Origin: Arthrobacter sp. SLBN-83
Lineage (GTDB): Bacteria; Actinomycetota; Actinomycetes; Actinomycetales; Micrococcaceae
Length of the DNA stretch: 64,000 nucleotides
Reading direction: 5' to 3'
Assembly: GCF_006715285.1 (NCBI RefSeq)
Contig: NZ_VFMX01000001.1
Location: 558,001-622,000, forward strand
This document shows, in pieces, positions 45,909-54,608 of the stretch. The position numbers and the translations under genes were made by a program. How positions within the stretch are numbered: position 1 is the stretch's first letter; each line of letters starts with the position of its first letter. Below the pieces are notes generated by a model that saw only the letters and a program-made list of their open reading frames with translations, ran no database searches and was not told where the DNA came from.

Positions 45909-48527
45909 GTGAAGGCAATCCGCAGGTTTACGGTCCGTACAGTCCTCCCCGAGCCCATTCGGCCGCTGGCCAGGCTGGCCAGCAATTTGCGGTGGTCCTG
46001 GCACCGCCCCACCCGGGAACTCTTCGCCGCGCTGAACCCGCGTCTGTGGGAGGAAAGCGGGCAGGACCCCATAGGTTTCCTGGGCATGGTGAGCCGCGAG
46101 GAGTTCCAGCAGCTCGCCGCGGACCAGTCCGTGGTGGAGCGGGTGCGCGCCGCCGAAAAGGACCTTGACCGGTACCTTGAGGAGCCGCGCTGGTACCAGG
46201 GACTGGGGCCCGATGCTCCGGCCGCCATTGCCTACTTCTCCCCCGAGTTCGGCATCACCGAGGTCCTTCCCCAGTATTCGGGCGGCCTGGGCATCCTTGC
46301 CGGTGACCACCTCAAGGCGGCCTCGGACCTGGGCGTCCCCCTGATCGGCGTGGGCCTGCTCTACCAGGCCGGCTACTTCAAGCAGTCCCTCTCCCGCGAC
46401 GCCTGGCAGCAGGAGACCTATCCCGTCCTGGACCCTGACGGGCTGCCGCTCACCCTGCTCCGCGAGCCGTCCCCGGACGGCAACGGCAAGGCACTGGAGA
46501 TCTCCCTGCCCCTGCCCAACGGCCGGCGCCTGCTGGCACACATCTGGCGGGCCGACGTCGGACGCGTTCCCCTGCTCCTCCTGGACTCCAACGTTCCCGG
46601 CAATGACGACGCCGCCCGCAGCATCACCGACCGGCTGTACGGCGGCGGCGGCGACCACCGGCTCCAGCAGGAGCTGCTGCTCGGCATGGGCGGGGTCAAG
46701 GCCCTGCGCGCCTTCCAGAAACTGACCGGCTGCGCGGCCCCGGAAGTGTTCCACACCAACGAGGGTCACGCCGGGTTCCTGGGCATCGAGCGCATCCAGG
46801 AACTGATGTCCGGCGAGCAGGCACTGACGTTCGACGAAGCACTGGCCGCCGGACGCGCCTCAACGGTGTTCACCACCCACACGCCGGTTCCGGCCGGCAT
46901 CGACCGGTTCGAAATCAACCAGATCAGCCACTTCTTCCAGGCCGGGCTGGCCCCCGCGGTGCCGGTGGACCGGATCCTGGAACTCGGCCGGGAAAACTAC
47001 GCGGACGGAAACCCCTCCGTCTTCAACATGGCCGTCATGGGCCTGCGCCTGGCCCAGCGCGCCAACGGCGTGGCCAAGCTGCACGGCGAAGTGTCCCGCG
47101 GCATGTTCTCCGCACTGTGGCCGGGCTTCGACCACTCGGAGGTGCCCATCACCTCCGTGACCAACGGGGTCCACGTGCCCACGTGGGTGGACAGCCGCAT
47201 CTCCAAGCTGGCCCGCGACCAGTTTGGCAGCGAGGCGGAAGCCCTGGGCAAGTGGGACCTCGCCTACAACGTCAGCGACGCCGACGTCTGGGCCCTGCGC
47301 CGGGAACTGCGGGCGGCCCTGGTGGAGGACGTCCGGCGCAGGCTGCGTGCCGCGTGGAAGAAGCGCGGCGCCGCCGACGCTGAGCTGGGCTGGACGGACA
47401 ACGTCCTGGACCCGGACGTGCTCACCATCGGGTTTGCCCGCCGCGTGCCCACCTACAAGCGCCTCACCCTGATGCTGCGCGAACCTGCCCGGCTCAAGGC
47501 ACTGCTCCTGCACAAGGAACACCCCATCCAGCTGGTCATCGCCGGCAAGTCCCACCCCGCCGATGACGCCGGCAAGAAGATGATCCAGGACCTGGTGCGT
47601 TTCTCGGATGATCCCGAAATCAGGCACCGGATCGCATTCCTGCCCAACTACGACATCGCCATGGCCAGGACCCTGTTTCCCGGATGCGACGTCTGGCTGA
47701 ACAACCCGCTGCGGCCTTTGGAAGCCTGCGGTACGTCCGGCATGAAGGCAGCACTGAACGGGTCCCTGAACCTGTCCGTCCTGGATGGCTGGTGGGACGA
47801 GATGTACGACGGCGAGAACGGCTGGGCCATCCCCACCGCCAACAACGACGCCTCGCCGGAGGAACGTGACGACATCGAGGCCGCGGCGCTGTACGAGTTG
47901 CTGGAAACGCAGGTGGCTCCGCGCTTCTACGGGAGCACGGTCTCCGAGGGCGCCGGCGCTGCGGGGCCGTCGACCACCAGGAGCGAAACGGTGCCCACCC
48001 ACTGGGTGTCCATGATCAAGCACACCCTGTCCCACCTAGGGCCGCAGGTCTCGGCTGAGCGCATGCTCCGGGACTACGTGAACACCCTGTACCGTCCCGC
48101 CGCGGATGCGGGCCGCAGCGCCACCGCCAACTCCTACGCCCAGGCGCGGGCACTGGCGTCCTGGTCGGCGAAGGTTCGCGGCGCGTGGCCGCAGGTGCAT
48201 GTGGAGCATGTGGATTCCGTGGGCGTGTCCGAGGATCCGCAGATCGGCGACACCCTGCAGGTCAACGCCTACGTGGCCCTGAACGCGCTCACCCCGGACG
48301 ATGTCTGCGTGGAGGTGGCCTACGGGCGGGCGGAAGAGAACGACGCCCTGGCGGACATCACCATGATGGAGCTGCAGGTGAAGGAGGACCTGGGCAACGG
48401 GCGCCACCTTTTCAGCGGTTCCCTGGTGATCGACCGCTCCGGGCCCTTCGGCTACACCGTCCGGGTCCTGCCGCGGCATGAGGCCCTGGCGTCCAAGGCC
48501 GAGCTGGGACTGATCGTCAACGCTTAG
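45909..48527 (+). CDS. glgP: Alpha-glucan (glycogen/maltodextrin) phosphorylase
   Basis: The 872-residue GT35 enzyme releases glucose 1-phosphate from alpha-1,4-glucan. It is the long actinobacterial/thermophile type of GlgP. Marks are the N-terminal LASNLRWSWHRPTRELF, YFSPEFGITEVLPQYSGGLG, VFHTNEGHAGFLGIERI, SVTNGVHVPTW and the C-terminal nucleotide/PLP region EACGTSGMKAALNGSLNLS. Start GTG 45909 (MKAIRRFTVR) is chosen from the family's usual N-terminus; an upstream in-frame ATG at 45885 gives 8 more residues. It diverges from glgE, so synthesis and breakdown of the polymer are controlled from one 150-bp region. Confidence 0.94.
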   Translation: MKAIRRFTVRTVLPEPIRPLARLASNLRWSWHRPTRELFAALNPRLWEESGQDPIGFLGMVSREEFQQLAADQSVVERVRAAEKDLDRYLEEPRWYQGLGPDAPAAIAYFSPEFGITEVLPQYSGGLGILAGDHLKAASDLGVPLIGVGLLYQAGYFKQSLSRDAWQQETYPVLDPDGLPLTLLREPSPDGNGKALEISLPLPNGRRLLAHIWRADVGRVPLLLLDSNVPGNDDAARSITDRLYGGGGDHRLQQELLLGMGGVKALRAFQKLTGCAAPEVFHTNEGHAGFLGIERIQELMSGEQALTFDEALAAGRASTVFTTHTPVPAGIDRFEINQISHFFQAGLAPAVPVDRILELGRENYADGNPSVFNMAVMGLRLAQRANGVAKLHGEVSRGMFSALWPGFDHSEVPITSVTNGVHVPTWVDSRISKLARDQFGSEAEALGKWDLAYNVSDADVWALRRELRAALVEDVRRRLRAAWKKRGAADAELGWTDNVLDPDVLTIGFARRVPTYKRLTLMLREPARLKALLLHKEHPIQLVIAGKSHPADDAGKKMIQDLVRFSDDPEIRHRIAFLPNYDIAMARTLFPGCDVWLNNPLRPLEACGTSGMKAALNGSLNLSVLDGWWDEMYDGENGWAIPTANNDASPEERDDIEAAALYELLETQVAPRFYGSTVSEGAGAAGPSTTRSETVPTHWVSMIKHTLSHLGPQVSAERMLRDYVNTLYRPAADAGRSATANSYAQARALASWSAKVRGAWPQVHVEHVDSVGVSEDPQIGDTLQVNAYVALNALTPDDVCVEVAYGRAEENDALADITMMELQVKEDLGNGRHLFSGSLVIDRSGPFGYTVRVLPRHEALASKAELGLIVNA

Positions 48528-48588
48528 CCCCCGGGTCTGATGGGTACGGTTCCTGGCAGGCAGGCCAGGAACCCAACCAGGAGGACCA

Positions 48589-50376
48589 ATGACCGAACGC
48601 ACGGTGGCCGACGTAATCGTGGAGCGCCTCACCACATGGGGCGTGGACCGGGTCTTCGGCTACAGCGGGGACGGAATCAACGGGTTCATGGGCGCCCTGC
48701 GCCGCACCGAGGGACAGGTTGAGTTTGTTCAGGCGCGGCATGAGGAGTCGGCCGCATTCATGGCCGTGGGCCATGCCAAATACACCGGCGGCGTAGGGGT
48801 GGTCACCTCCACCCAGGGCCCCGGCGCCGTCCACCTGCTCAACGGGCTGTACGACGCCAAGCTGGACGGCGTGCCGGTGGTGGCCATCGTGGGACAGCAG
48901 AGCCGCACCGTGCTGGGTTCCGCCTACATGCAGGAAATCGACCTCATGGCGCTGTTCAAGGACGTCGCTTCCCAGTTCGTGCAACAGGTCAGCGCGGCGG
49001 AGCAGGTGCCCATGGTGCTGGACCGGGCCTTCCGGACGGCGAAGGCCACCTCCTCCCCCTGCGTGGTGATCATCCCCCACGACGTGCAGTCTGCGCCGGC
49101 CCCGGAGCTTGGGCAGCAGCACGGCATCGTGGTCACCGCGCCGTCCTGGAGCGCCGCGGCCAAGACTCCCCGTGAAGAGGACCTCGCCGCCGCTGCCGCC
49201 CTGCTCAATTCGGCGGAACGGGTAGCGCTCCTGGTAGGGCAGGGAGCCAGGCACGCCCGCGACGAAGTAGTGGCGATTGCGGAGAAGCTTGGCGCGGGAA
49301 TCGCCACCAGCCTGCTGGGCAAGCCCTACGTGGATGAGAGCCTGCCCATCGCGGTGGGGACCATGGGACATCTTGGCACCACGGCCAGCGCGCACCTGCT
49401 GGGCACCTGCGACGCCCTCCTGATCGTGGGCTCCAACGACCCCTGGACCGAGTTCTATCCGCCGCCCGGCGCTGCCCGTACCGTCCAGATCGACATCGAC
49501 GAGAAGAAGATCGGCAACCGCTACCCCGTCGAGGTGGGCCTGGCAGGCGACGCCGCCTCAGCCCTTGAGGCCCTCAACCAACGCCTGGAGCACCGTCCGC
49601 GGACCCAGTGGCGCTCGGAGGTGGAGGCAGAAGTCAGCCGCTGGCGCATCCTGGCGGCAGACCGTGCCGCCGTCCCCGCCAGCCCCGTCAACCCGGAACG
49701 CGTGGTGCGCGAGCTCAACGGCAGGCTGCCCGGAGACGCCCTGGTGAGTGTCGACGTCGGAAGCTGCGTCTACTGGTACGCCCGCCAACTGGTGCTGCCC
49801 CAGGGCGTCCCTGCGCACCTTTCCGGGACGCTTGCCAGCATGGGCTGCTCCATCCCGTACGGGATCGCCGCCAAGCTGGCCCACCCTGACCGTCCCCTGC
49901 TGGCCCTGGCCGGGGACGGCGCCATGCAGATGCTGGGCGTGGCGGAGTTGGTCACGGTGGCGCACCGCTGGCGTCAGTGGCAGGACCCCCGGTTCGTGGT
50001 GTGCGTGTTCAATAACCGGGAGCTGACCGAGGTCACGTGGGAGCAGCGTGAGTCGGAGGCTGAGCCGCGGTTTGCCGCGAGCCAGGAACTGCCCGATTTT
50101 CCCTTCGCCGGCTACGCCGACCTGCTGGGGCTCAAAGGCATCCGTGTTGAAGACCCGGAGCTGCTTGCAGAGGCGTGGGAGCAGGCCTTCGCCGCAGACT
50201 GCCCTGTGGTGATCGAGGTGCTGACCGACCCCGAGATCCCGCTGCTGCCGCCCTTCCCGGCAGGGCGGCAGAAGGCGGACAGCATGCGGAAGGGCCTGGC
50301 AGCAGAGGACGACGGCGGCAGGGCCTCGGCATTGCTGGACACCTATGTTTCGCATGAGGAGCGCCCGCAGGGCTAG
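48589..50376 (+). CDS. Thiamine diphosphate enzyme, pyruvate oxidase/dehydrogenase type
   Basis: The 595-residue protein has the three domains of the acetolactate synthase/pyruvate oxidase family. The N-terminal pyrimidine-binding domain carries the catalytic glutamate in QARHEESAAFMAVGHAKYTG (E of HEE). The central domain has AVGTMGHLGTTASAHLL. The C-terminal diphosphate domain has the GDG...N motif as LALAGDGAMQMLG...CVFNN. It most resembles PoxB-type pyruvate dehydrogenases/oxidases that form acetate or acetyl phosphate, but acetolactate synthase or other decarboxylase activity cannot be excluded. AGGAGG lies 5 nt upstream of the ATG. It follows glgP by 61 bp and is probably read in the same direction. 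Confidence 0.87.
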   Translation: MTERTVADVIVERLTTWGVDRVFGYSGDGINGFMGALRRTEGQVEFVQARHEESAAFMAVGHAKYTGGVGVVTSTQGPGAVHLLNGLYDAKLDGVPVVAIVGQQSRTVLGSAYMQEIDLMALFKDVASQFVQQVSAAEQVPMVLDRAFRTAKATSSPCVVIIPHDVQSAPAPELGQQHGIVVTAPSWSAAAKTPREEDLAAAAALLNSAERVALLVGQGARHARDEVVAIAEKLGAGIATSLLGKPYVDESLPIAVGTMGHLGTTASAHLLGTCDALLIVGSNDPWTEFYPPPGAARTVQIDIDEKKIGNRYPVEVGLAGDAASALEALNQRLEHRPRTQWRSEVEAEVSRWRILAADRAAVPASPVNPERVVRELNGRLPGDALVSVDVGSCVYWYARQLVLPQGVPAHLSGTLASMGCSIPYGIAAKLAHPDRPLLALAGDGAMQMLGVAELVTVAHRWRQWQDPRFVVCVFNNRELTEVTWEQRESEAEPRFAASQELPDFPFAGYADLLGLKGIRVEDPELLAEAWEQAFAADCPVVIEVLTDPEIPLLPPFPAGRQKADSMRKGLAAEDDGGRASALLDTYVSHEERPQG

Positions 50377-50409
50377 CCGGGGTGCGCCGCCCTTAAAGTA
50401 GGAGCTGCT

Positions 50410-50766
50410 TCAGAGGAGTACGGCGGTGACGGCCAGGTCCTTGCCCGCGTAGCGTTCGGCGTCCTGCAGGATTTCGCAGATGATGCCGAACGACCGGTCG
50501 CTGCGGAACGGGGCGGCCACCTGCCACAGGACCGTGACGGGCGGGTTGCCGTTGTCGGTGATGCTGTCCGCGAAGTCGTGGAGCGAGTCGTTCAGGGCGT
50601 CGAGGTTCACGCCATAGTGTTCGGGAAAGTCCAGGACCTCACCGAAGGTTTCCAGGACGGCGCGCTTGCTGTCCGCGGGCGGGACCACCACGCTGCGGCG
50701 GCCGGCGTCAGCCACCTGTTCCTGCAGTTCTTCCAGGGTCCAGGTGTCGCCGGAGAAGATTTTCAT
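50410..50766 (-). CDS. Barstar-family ribonuclease inhibitor
   Basis: The 118-residue acidic protein is a barstar homologue. The signature HYGVNLDALNDSLHDF aligns with barstar YYGENLDALWDCL, so D56 and D60 stand for the barnase-binding D35 and D39; barstar's W38 is N59 here. It would sit in the cytoplasm and block the RNase encoded just upstream (stop and ATG 7 bp apart) before or if it fails to be secreted. Both genes are on the minus strand and probably one transcript, with the RNase first. Confidence 0.9.
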   Translation of the reverse strand: MKIFSGDTWTLEELQEQVADAGRRSVVVPPADSKRAVLETFGEVLDFPEHYGVNLDALNDSLHDFADSITDNGNPPVTVLWQVAAPFRSDRSFGIICEILQDAERYAGKDLAVTAVLL

Positions 50767-50773
50767 GGTTGTG

Positions 50774-51262
50774 CTAGCTGCCTTCCGCTATGTACTTGAA
50801 CGTTGCGTAGTGGTCCCCGGTGTAATACTTCTCGCCGCCATTCCCCGCCACGATGCGCCGGGCACCCCGGTCCCCTTCACCGGGCGTTGGAACGGTGTAT
50901 TCGCGGTAGTAGCCCCGGTCCTTGACCGGCAGGACCCGTTCGAAGTTTCCGAATACCTGGTCATCCTGGCTGTACTGGTATGGGCCGCGCGCGCGGATCA
51001 GCGCCAGCACCCTCCGGCCTTCGACGGGGAGCGCCGACTCCCGGATTTCCGGCAGGTTGGACGGGTTGGCCGCCCGGTGGGGCACAGACTGCTTGGCCGC
51101 CCCTGACGCAGCCGTGCCGCCCGGAGTGGACCCTTGGCTGGAGGCCGTTCCCGGCGTCGCACTTTCCGTTTGTTGGCCCAGCAACCCCGCCCCGCCGAAT
51201 GCCACCATGGCCAGCACCACCAGGGTGGTGATGAGCAAGGGAACGATGGAGCGGTTGCGCAT
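50774..51262 (-). CDS. Secreted guanyl-specific ribonuclease, RNase Sa/N1-T1 type
   Basis: The 162-residue protein has an N-terminal hydrophobic segment (IVPLLITTLVVLAMVAFGG) that is a signal peptide or anchor, a Ser/Thr/Gly-rich linker, and a C-terminal microbial RNase domain from about residue 70. The core closely follows RNase Sa: ARGPYQYSQDDQVFGNFE, then YREYTVPTPGEGDRGARR and YYTGDHYATF. The catalytic triad corresponds to E121, R136 and H151. It would cut single-stranded RNA 3' of guanine outside the cell or at the surface. The downstream barstar gene is its likely immunity partner. Cysteines are absent from the domain. Confidence 0.92.
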   Translation of the reverse strand: MRNRSIVPLLITTLVVLAMVAFGGAGLLGQQTESATPGTASSQGSTPGGTAASGAAKQSVPHRAANPSNLPEIRESALPVEGRRVLALIRARGPYQYSQDDQVFGNFERVLPVKDRGYYREYTVPTPGEGDRGARRIVAGNGGEKYYTGDHYATFKYIAEGS

Positions 51263-51304
51263 TCGGGGGTACCTGCCGGCCGGTGGGTTGATCTTTGGAG
51301 GTGT

Positions 51305-53410
51305 CTACGTGCGGTAAATGCTGATGGAGTTGGCCTCGGCGAGGTCGGTTTCCCCCGAAGGCACCTGGATTCCCTGCCGCTCCTTGTGGCGCGGTGAGGT
51401 GGTCAGCCGAAGCTCGAACAGGCTGGGGGTCCGCCTCCCTGCGTCGGGGAGCGTGACCTCCACGTCGGAGGCGCTGCCGTTGACCACCACCAGGCCGGCC
51501 AGCTCGCCGTTGTCATCCCCCAACAGGAGCTGCATGACCCGGCAGTGCGGATCGTTCCAGCGGTCGGCGGACATGGGCTGGCCCTCGTGGTCGAACCAGT
51601 AAAGGTAGGACTGCTCGTCCCGGACCGGGAAGTCGTGGGGCTGGGCGGCCAGAAACTCCTTGCGCAACCGGATGTACCGCTTGGTGCTGCGCAGCATTTC
51701 GTGTGCCTCCGGCGACAGCGTCCAATCCAGCCAGGTGATGTGGTTGTCCTGGCAGTAGGCGTTGTTGTTGCCCTGCTGCGTCCTTGCCAGCTCGTCTCCG
51801 GCGGTGATCATGGGCACTCCCAGAGACACCATCAGCGATGCCATGAGGTTGCGCCTGGACTGGGCACGTTTTGCCAGGATTACGCCGTTCTCCGTGGGGC
51901 CTTCCACGCCGTGGTTGTAGCTGCGGTTGTCGCCGTGCCCGTCCCTGTTTTCCTCGCCGTTGTCCTCGTTGTGCTTGCGGTCGTAGGACACGAGGTCGTT
52001 CACGGTGAAGCCATCATGGGCGGTGACGAAGTTGACCGACGCCAGGCGCGAGCGGCCGGACGCCTGGAAGAGGCTTGCGGAACCGGACAGGGCGTCCGCC
52101 AGCTTGGCCATGGTTCCGCCATGGCCGCCTGCGTCTATAGCTGCCCGGTCTGCCAGCCAGAAGGTCCGCACTGCATCCCGGAAGTGGTCGTTCCAGTCCA
52201 CCCACCCGGGCGGGAATTGGCCGGTCTGCCAGCCGCCGTAGCCAATGTCCCAGGGTTCGGCGATCAGCTTGACCTCGGACAGGACGGGATCGGCGGCGAC
52301 GCCGGTGAGGAAGGGGTGCTTGGGATCAAACTCGTTTGCGGCATTACGGCACAGTGTGACGGCCAGGTCGAAGCGGAAGCCGTCGATGTGGAACTCATCC
52401 ACCCAATACCGCAGGGAATCGGTCACCAACTGGACCACGCGCGGGTCCGCAAAGTTGAGCGCGTTGCCGCAGCCCGTGGTGTCGACGAATTTGCCGTGGT
52501 CGTCCACCCGGTAGTAGGTGTCCTTCCCCAGTGCCTTGAAGTTCAGGACCGGCCCCTCAACTCCGCCCTCTGCCGTGTGGTTGTAGACGACGTCGAGGAT
52601 GACCTCCAGCCCGGCGGCGTGCAGGGCCTTGACCATGGCCTTGAATTCGTCCTGGACCGCTTGTGCACCGGCTTCCTGCGCAGCCTGGGTGGCGTACCCG
52701 GGGTGCGGAGCAAAGAAGGCAGCGGTGTTGTAACCCCAGTAGTTGCTGAGCCCCAGGTCCTGCAGGTGCGGTTCGTCGATGTGGAAGTGGACAGGCAGCA
52801 GCTGGACAGACGTGATGCCCAGGCTGGTGAGATGCTCGACGACAGCAGGATGCGCCAGGCCGGCGTAGGTGCCCCTCAGTTCTTTCGGCACGTCCGGATG
52901 GAGCATGCTCTGGCCGCGGACATGGGCTTCGTAGACGATGGTGTTGCGCCAGGGAAGACGCAGGCGTTCGTCCGTTCCCCAGTCAAAGTCGGCGGCGGTG
53001 CGGACGCTGGTGAGGACGCCGTCGCGCTGGTCAACTCCCCTGCTGTAGGGGTCCAACAGCAATGGCTGCCTGGCTGACCCGTTGCCGCCGTTGTTGCCCA
53101 TGGGAACGGCAGGCGGCAACGGCTGGTTGTCCGACGACGGACGAAAGCCGTAGCGCGACCCGTAGGGCAAGTCCTCCACGATGCCGTGGTGGACGCCCCT
53201 GCTGATGTTGGGCAGGGTCTGGACCCGCCACTCCCCGCCCGGAGGGCAGTAGGCGATGTCCAGGCTGGGGACGTCCGGCGCGAAGCAGGCAACATTGGCG
53301 CGCCCGCCCGCATGGTGGCGGGTACCGCCGGAATCAGCGCGTGGAACCGTCACGCCAAGCGGAACAGCCGTGGAGGCGTCCATGGCGGGCGTGGTGTCGA
53401 AAAGCGGCAT
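51305..53410 (-). CDS. glgX: Glycogen debranching enzyme
   Basis: The 701-residue GH13_11 isoamylase-type enzyme hydrolyses alpha-1,6 branches, mainly of limit dextrins left by GlgP. An N-terminal CBM48-like domain (VACFAPDVPSLDIAYCPPGG) precedes the barrel with WRNTIVYEAHVRGQSMLHPD, VLDVVYNHTAEGG, FHIDGFRFDLAVTL (nucleophile D), LIAEPWDIGYGGWQTGQFP (acid/base E) and NFVTAHDGFTVNDLVSY. The ATG at 53410 (AGGTG 6 nt upstream) is preferred over two starts 3 and 9 nt... upstream ATGs at 53416 and 53419. It lies 42 bp upstream of the RNase gene on the same strand. It completes the glucan turnover set with glgE, glgB and glgP. Confidence 0.95.
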   Translation of the reverse strand: MPLFDTTPAMDASTAVPLGVTVPRADSGGTRHHAGGRANVACFAPDVPSLDIAYCPPGGEWRVQTLPNISRGVHHGIVEDLPYGSRYGFRPSSDNQPLPPAVPMGNNGGNGSARQPLLLDPYSRGVDQRDGVLTSVRTAADFDWGTDERLRLPWRNTIVYEAHVRGQSMLHPDVPKELRGTYAGLAHPAVVEHLTSLGITSVQLLPVHFHIDEPHLQDLGLSNYWGYNTAAFFAPHPGYATQAAQEAGAQAVQDEFKAMVKALHAAGLEVILDVVYNHTAEGGVEGPVLNFKALGKDTYYRVDDHGKFVDTTGCGNALNFADPRVVQLVTDSLRYWVDEFHIDGFRFDLAVTLCRNAANEFDPKHPFLTGVAADPVLSEVKLIAEPWDIGYGGWQTGQFPPGWVDWNDHFRDAVRTFWLADRAAIDAGGHGGTMAKLADALSGSASLFQASGRSRLASVNFVTAHDGFTVNDLVSYDRKHNEDNGEENRDGHGDNRSYNHGVEGPTENGVILAKRAQSRRNLMASLMVSLGVPMITAGDELARTQQGNNNAYCQDNHITWLDWTLSPEAHEMLRSTKRYIRLRKEFLAAQPHDFPVRDEQSYLYWFDHEGQPMSADRWNDPHCRVMQLLLGDDNGELAGLVVVNGSASDVEVTLPDAGRRTPSLFELRLTTSPRHKERQGIQVPSGETDLAEANSISIYRT

Positions 53411-53506
53411 GACCATCACCTAAATAGTAGCGGCCATTGCCACTTGACCAGCCCTGACGCCTCTGCGGCGCCGGGAAAGCTGCCGGGGGACGTGGGTCCC
53501 GGCTAA

Positions 53507-54496
53507 TTATCCCGCGGCGCGCTGGCGGGAGACCTCATACAGCGAGATGCCCACGGCCATCGAGGCGTTGAGTGACTCCATGGCCGAATCGATGGGGATG
53601 GAGACGATCTGGTCGCAGTTTTCCCGGACAAGGCGGCTCAGGCCCTTTCCTTCAGAGCCCACCACGATGCACACCGGCTCGGTGGCCAAGGTGAGGTCAG
53701 GCAGCGAAACGTCGCCGTCGCCGTCGAGCCCCAGCACGAAGATGCCCATGTTCTTGAACTGCTTCAGGGCGTTGTTCAGGTTGGAGGCGCGGGCCACGGG
53801 CACGCGGACAGCCGCACCGGCGCTGGTCTTCCAGGCCGAGGCGGTGACGCCCACGGAGCGGCGCTCGGGCACGATGACGCCGTGACCGCTGAAGGCGGAG
53901 ACGGAGCGGATGATGGCGCCCAGGTTGCGGGGATCGGTGATGCCGTCCAGGGCGACGAAGAGCGGGGCGTTGGCGATGTGCCCCTTCTTCCACTTCTCCA
54001 CGGTCTCTTCGGCCAGTTCGTAGGCGTCCTGATACTCGTAGGGCGGGATCTGCAGCACCAGGCCCTGGTGGACGGCGTCATCCGTCATCCGGTCCAGCTC
54101 GGGCTTGCCGGTCTCCATCAGCGGGATACCGCGTTCGGCGGCGAGCTTCAGGGATTCCTTGACGCGGTCGTCCATCTCGATGCGGATGGCCACGTGCAGT
54201 GCCTTGGCCGGGATGCCCGCACGCAGCGCTTCAACCACCGAGTTGCGTCCGGTGACTACTTCCTCGGTGGCACGCCCCTTGGGTCCGGATTTGCCGGCGC
54301 CGGCGCTGCGGGCACCGGTGCCGCGCTTCGCGGCGGAGCGTTCGGCGAGCTGCCTTGCCTTGTGGGCCTTGTGGTAGACGCGGTCCTCGGCTTTGGGCGT
54401 GGGCCCCTTGCCTTCGAGGGCCTTGCGGCCATGGCCACCGGTTCCGACGGTTGGGCCCTTCTTCGCTTTCACCGATCGGCGACCATTGTTGGCCAT
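53507..54496 (-). CDS. rlmB: 23S rRNA (guanosine-2'-O-)methyltransferase, RlmB/SpoU type
   Basis: The 329-residue protein is a SPOUT-class 2'-O-methyltransferase. An N-terminal Lys/Arg/Gly-rich extension of about 80 residues (MANNGRRSVKAKKGPTVG) precedes the substrate-binding domain (TGRNSVVEALRAG) and the knotted catalytic domain with motif 1 DPRNLGAIIRSV, motif 2 VVGSEGKGLSRL and motif 3 IPIDSAMESLNASMAVGI. GGGTGG lies 6 nt before the ATG at 54496. It follows cysS, as in many actinobacteria; the mycobacterial neighbour at the same place is often named TsnR. Exact target nucleotide is inferred from the family. Confidence 0.92.
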   Translation of the reverse strand: MANNGRRSVKAKKGPTVGTGGHGRKALEGKGPTPKAEDRVYHKAHKARQLAERSAAKRGTGARSAGAGKSGPKGRATEEVVTGRNSVVEALRAGIPAKALHVAIRIEMDDRVKESLKLAAERGIPLMETGKPELDRMTDDAVHQGLVLQIPPYEYQDAYELAEETVEKWKKGHIANAPLFVALDGITDPRNLGAIIRSVSAFSGHGVIVPERRSVGVTASAWKTSAGAAVRVPVARASNLNNALKQFKNMGIFVLGLDGDGDVSLPDLTLATEPVCIVVGSEGKGLSRLVRENCDQIVSIPIDSAMESLNASMAVGISLYEVSRQRAAG

Positions 54497-54608
54497 GATG
54501 TTCCACCCTTGATTGTGCTGACTGAGTCTGCATACCAGTCTACTGACCCGAAAAAAATCGGGGGCTGCTGGTTGTTCGGAGAGGTTCAGCCGGGCTTGGT
54601 GGTGGGCC

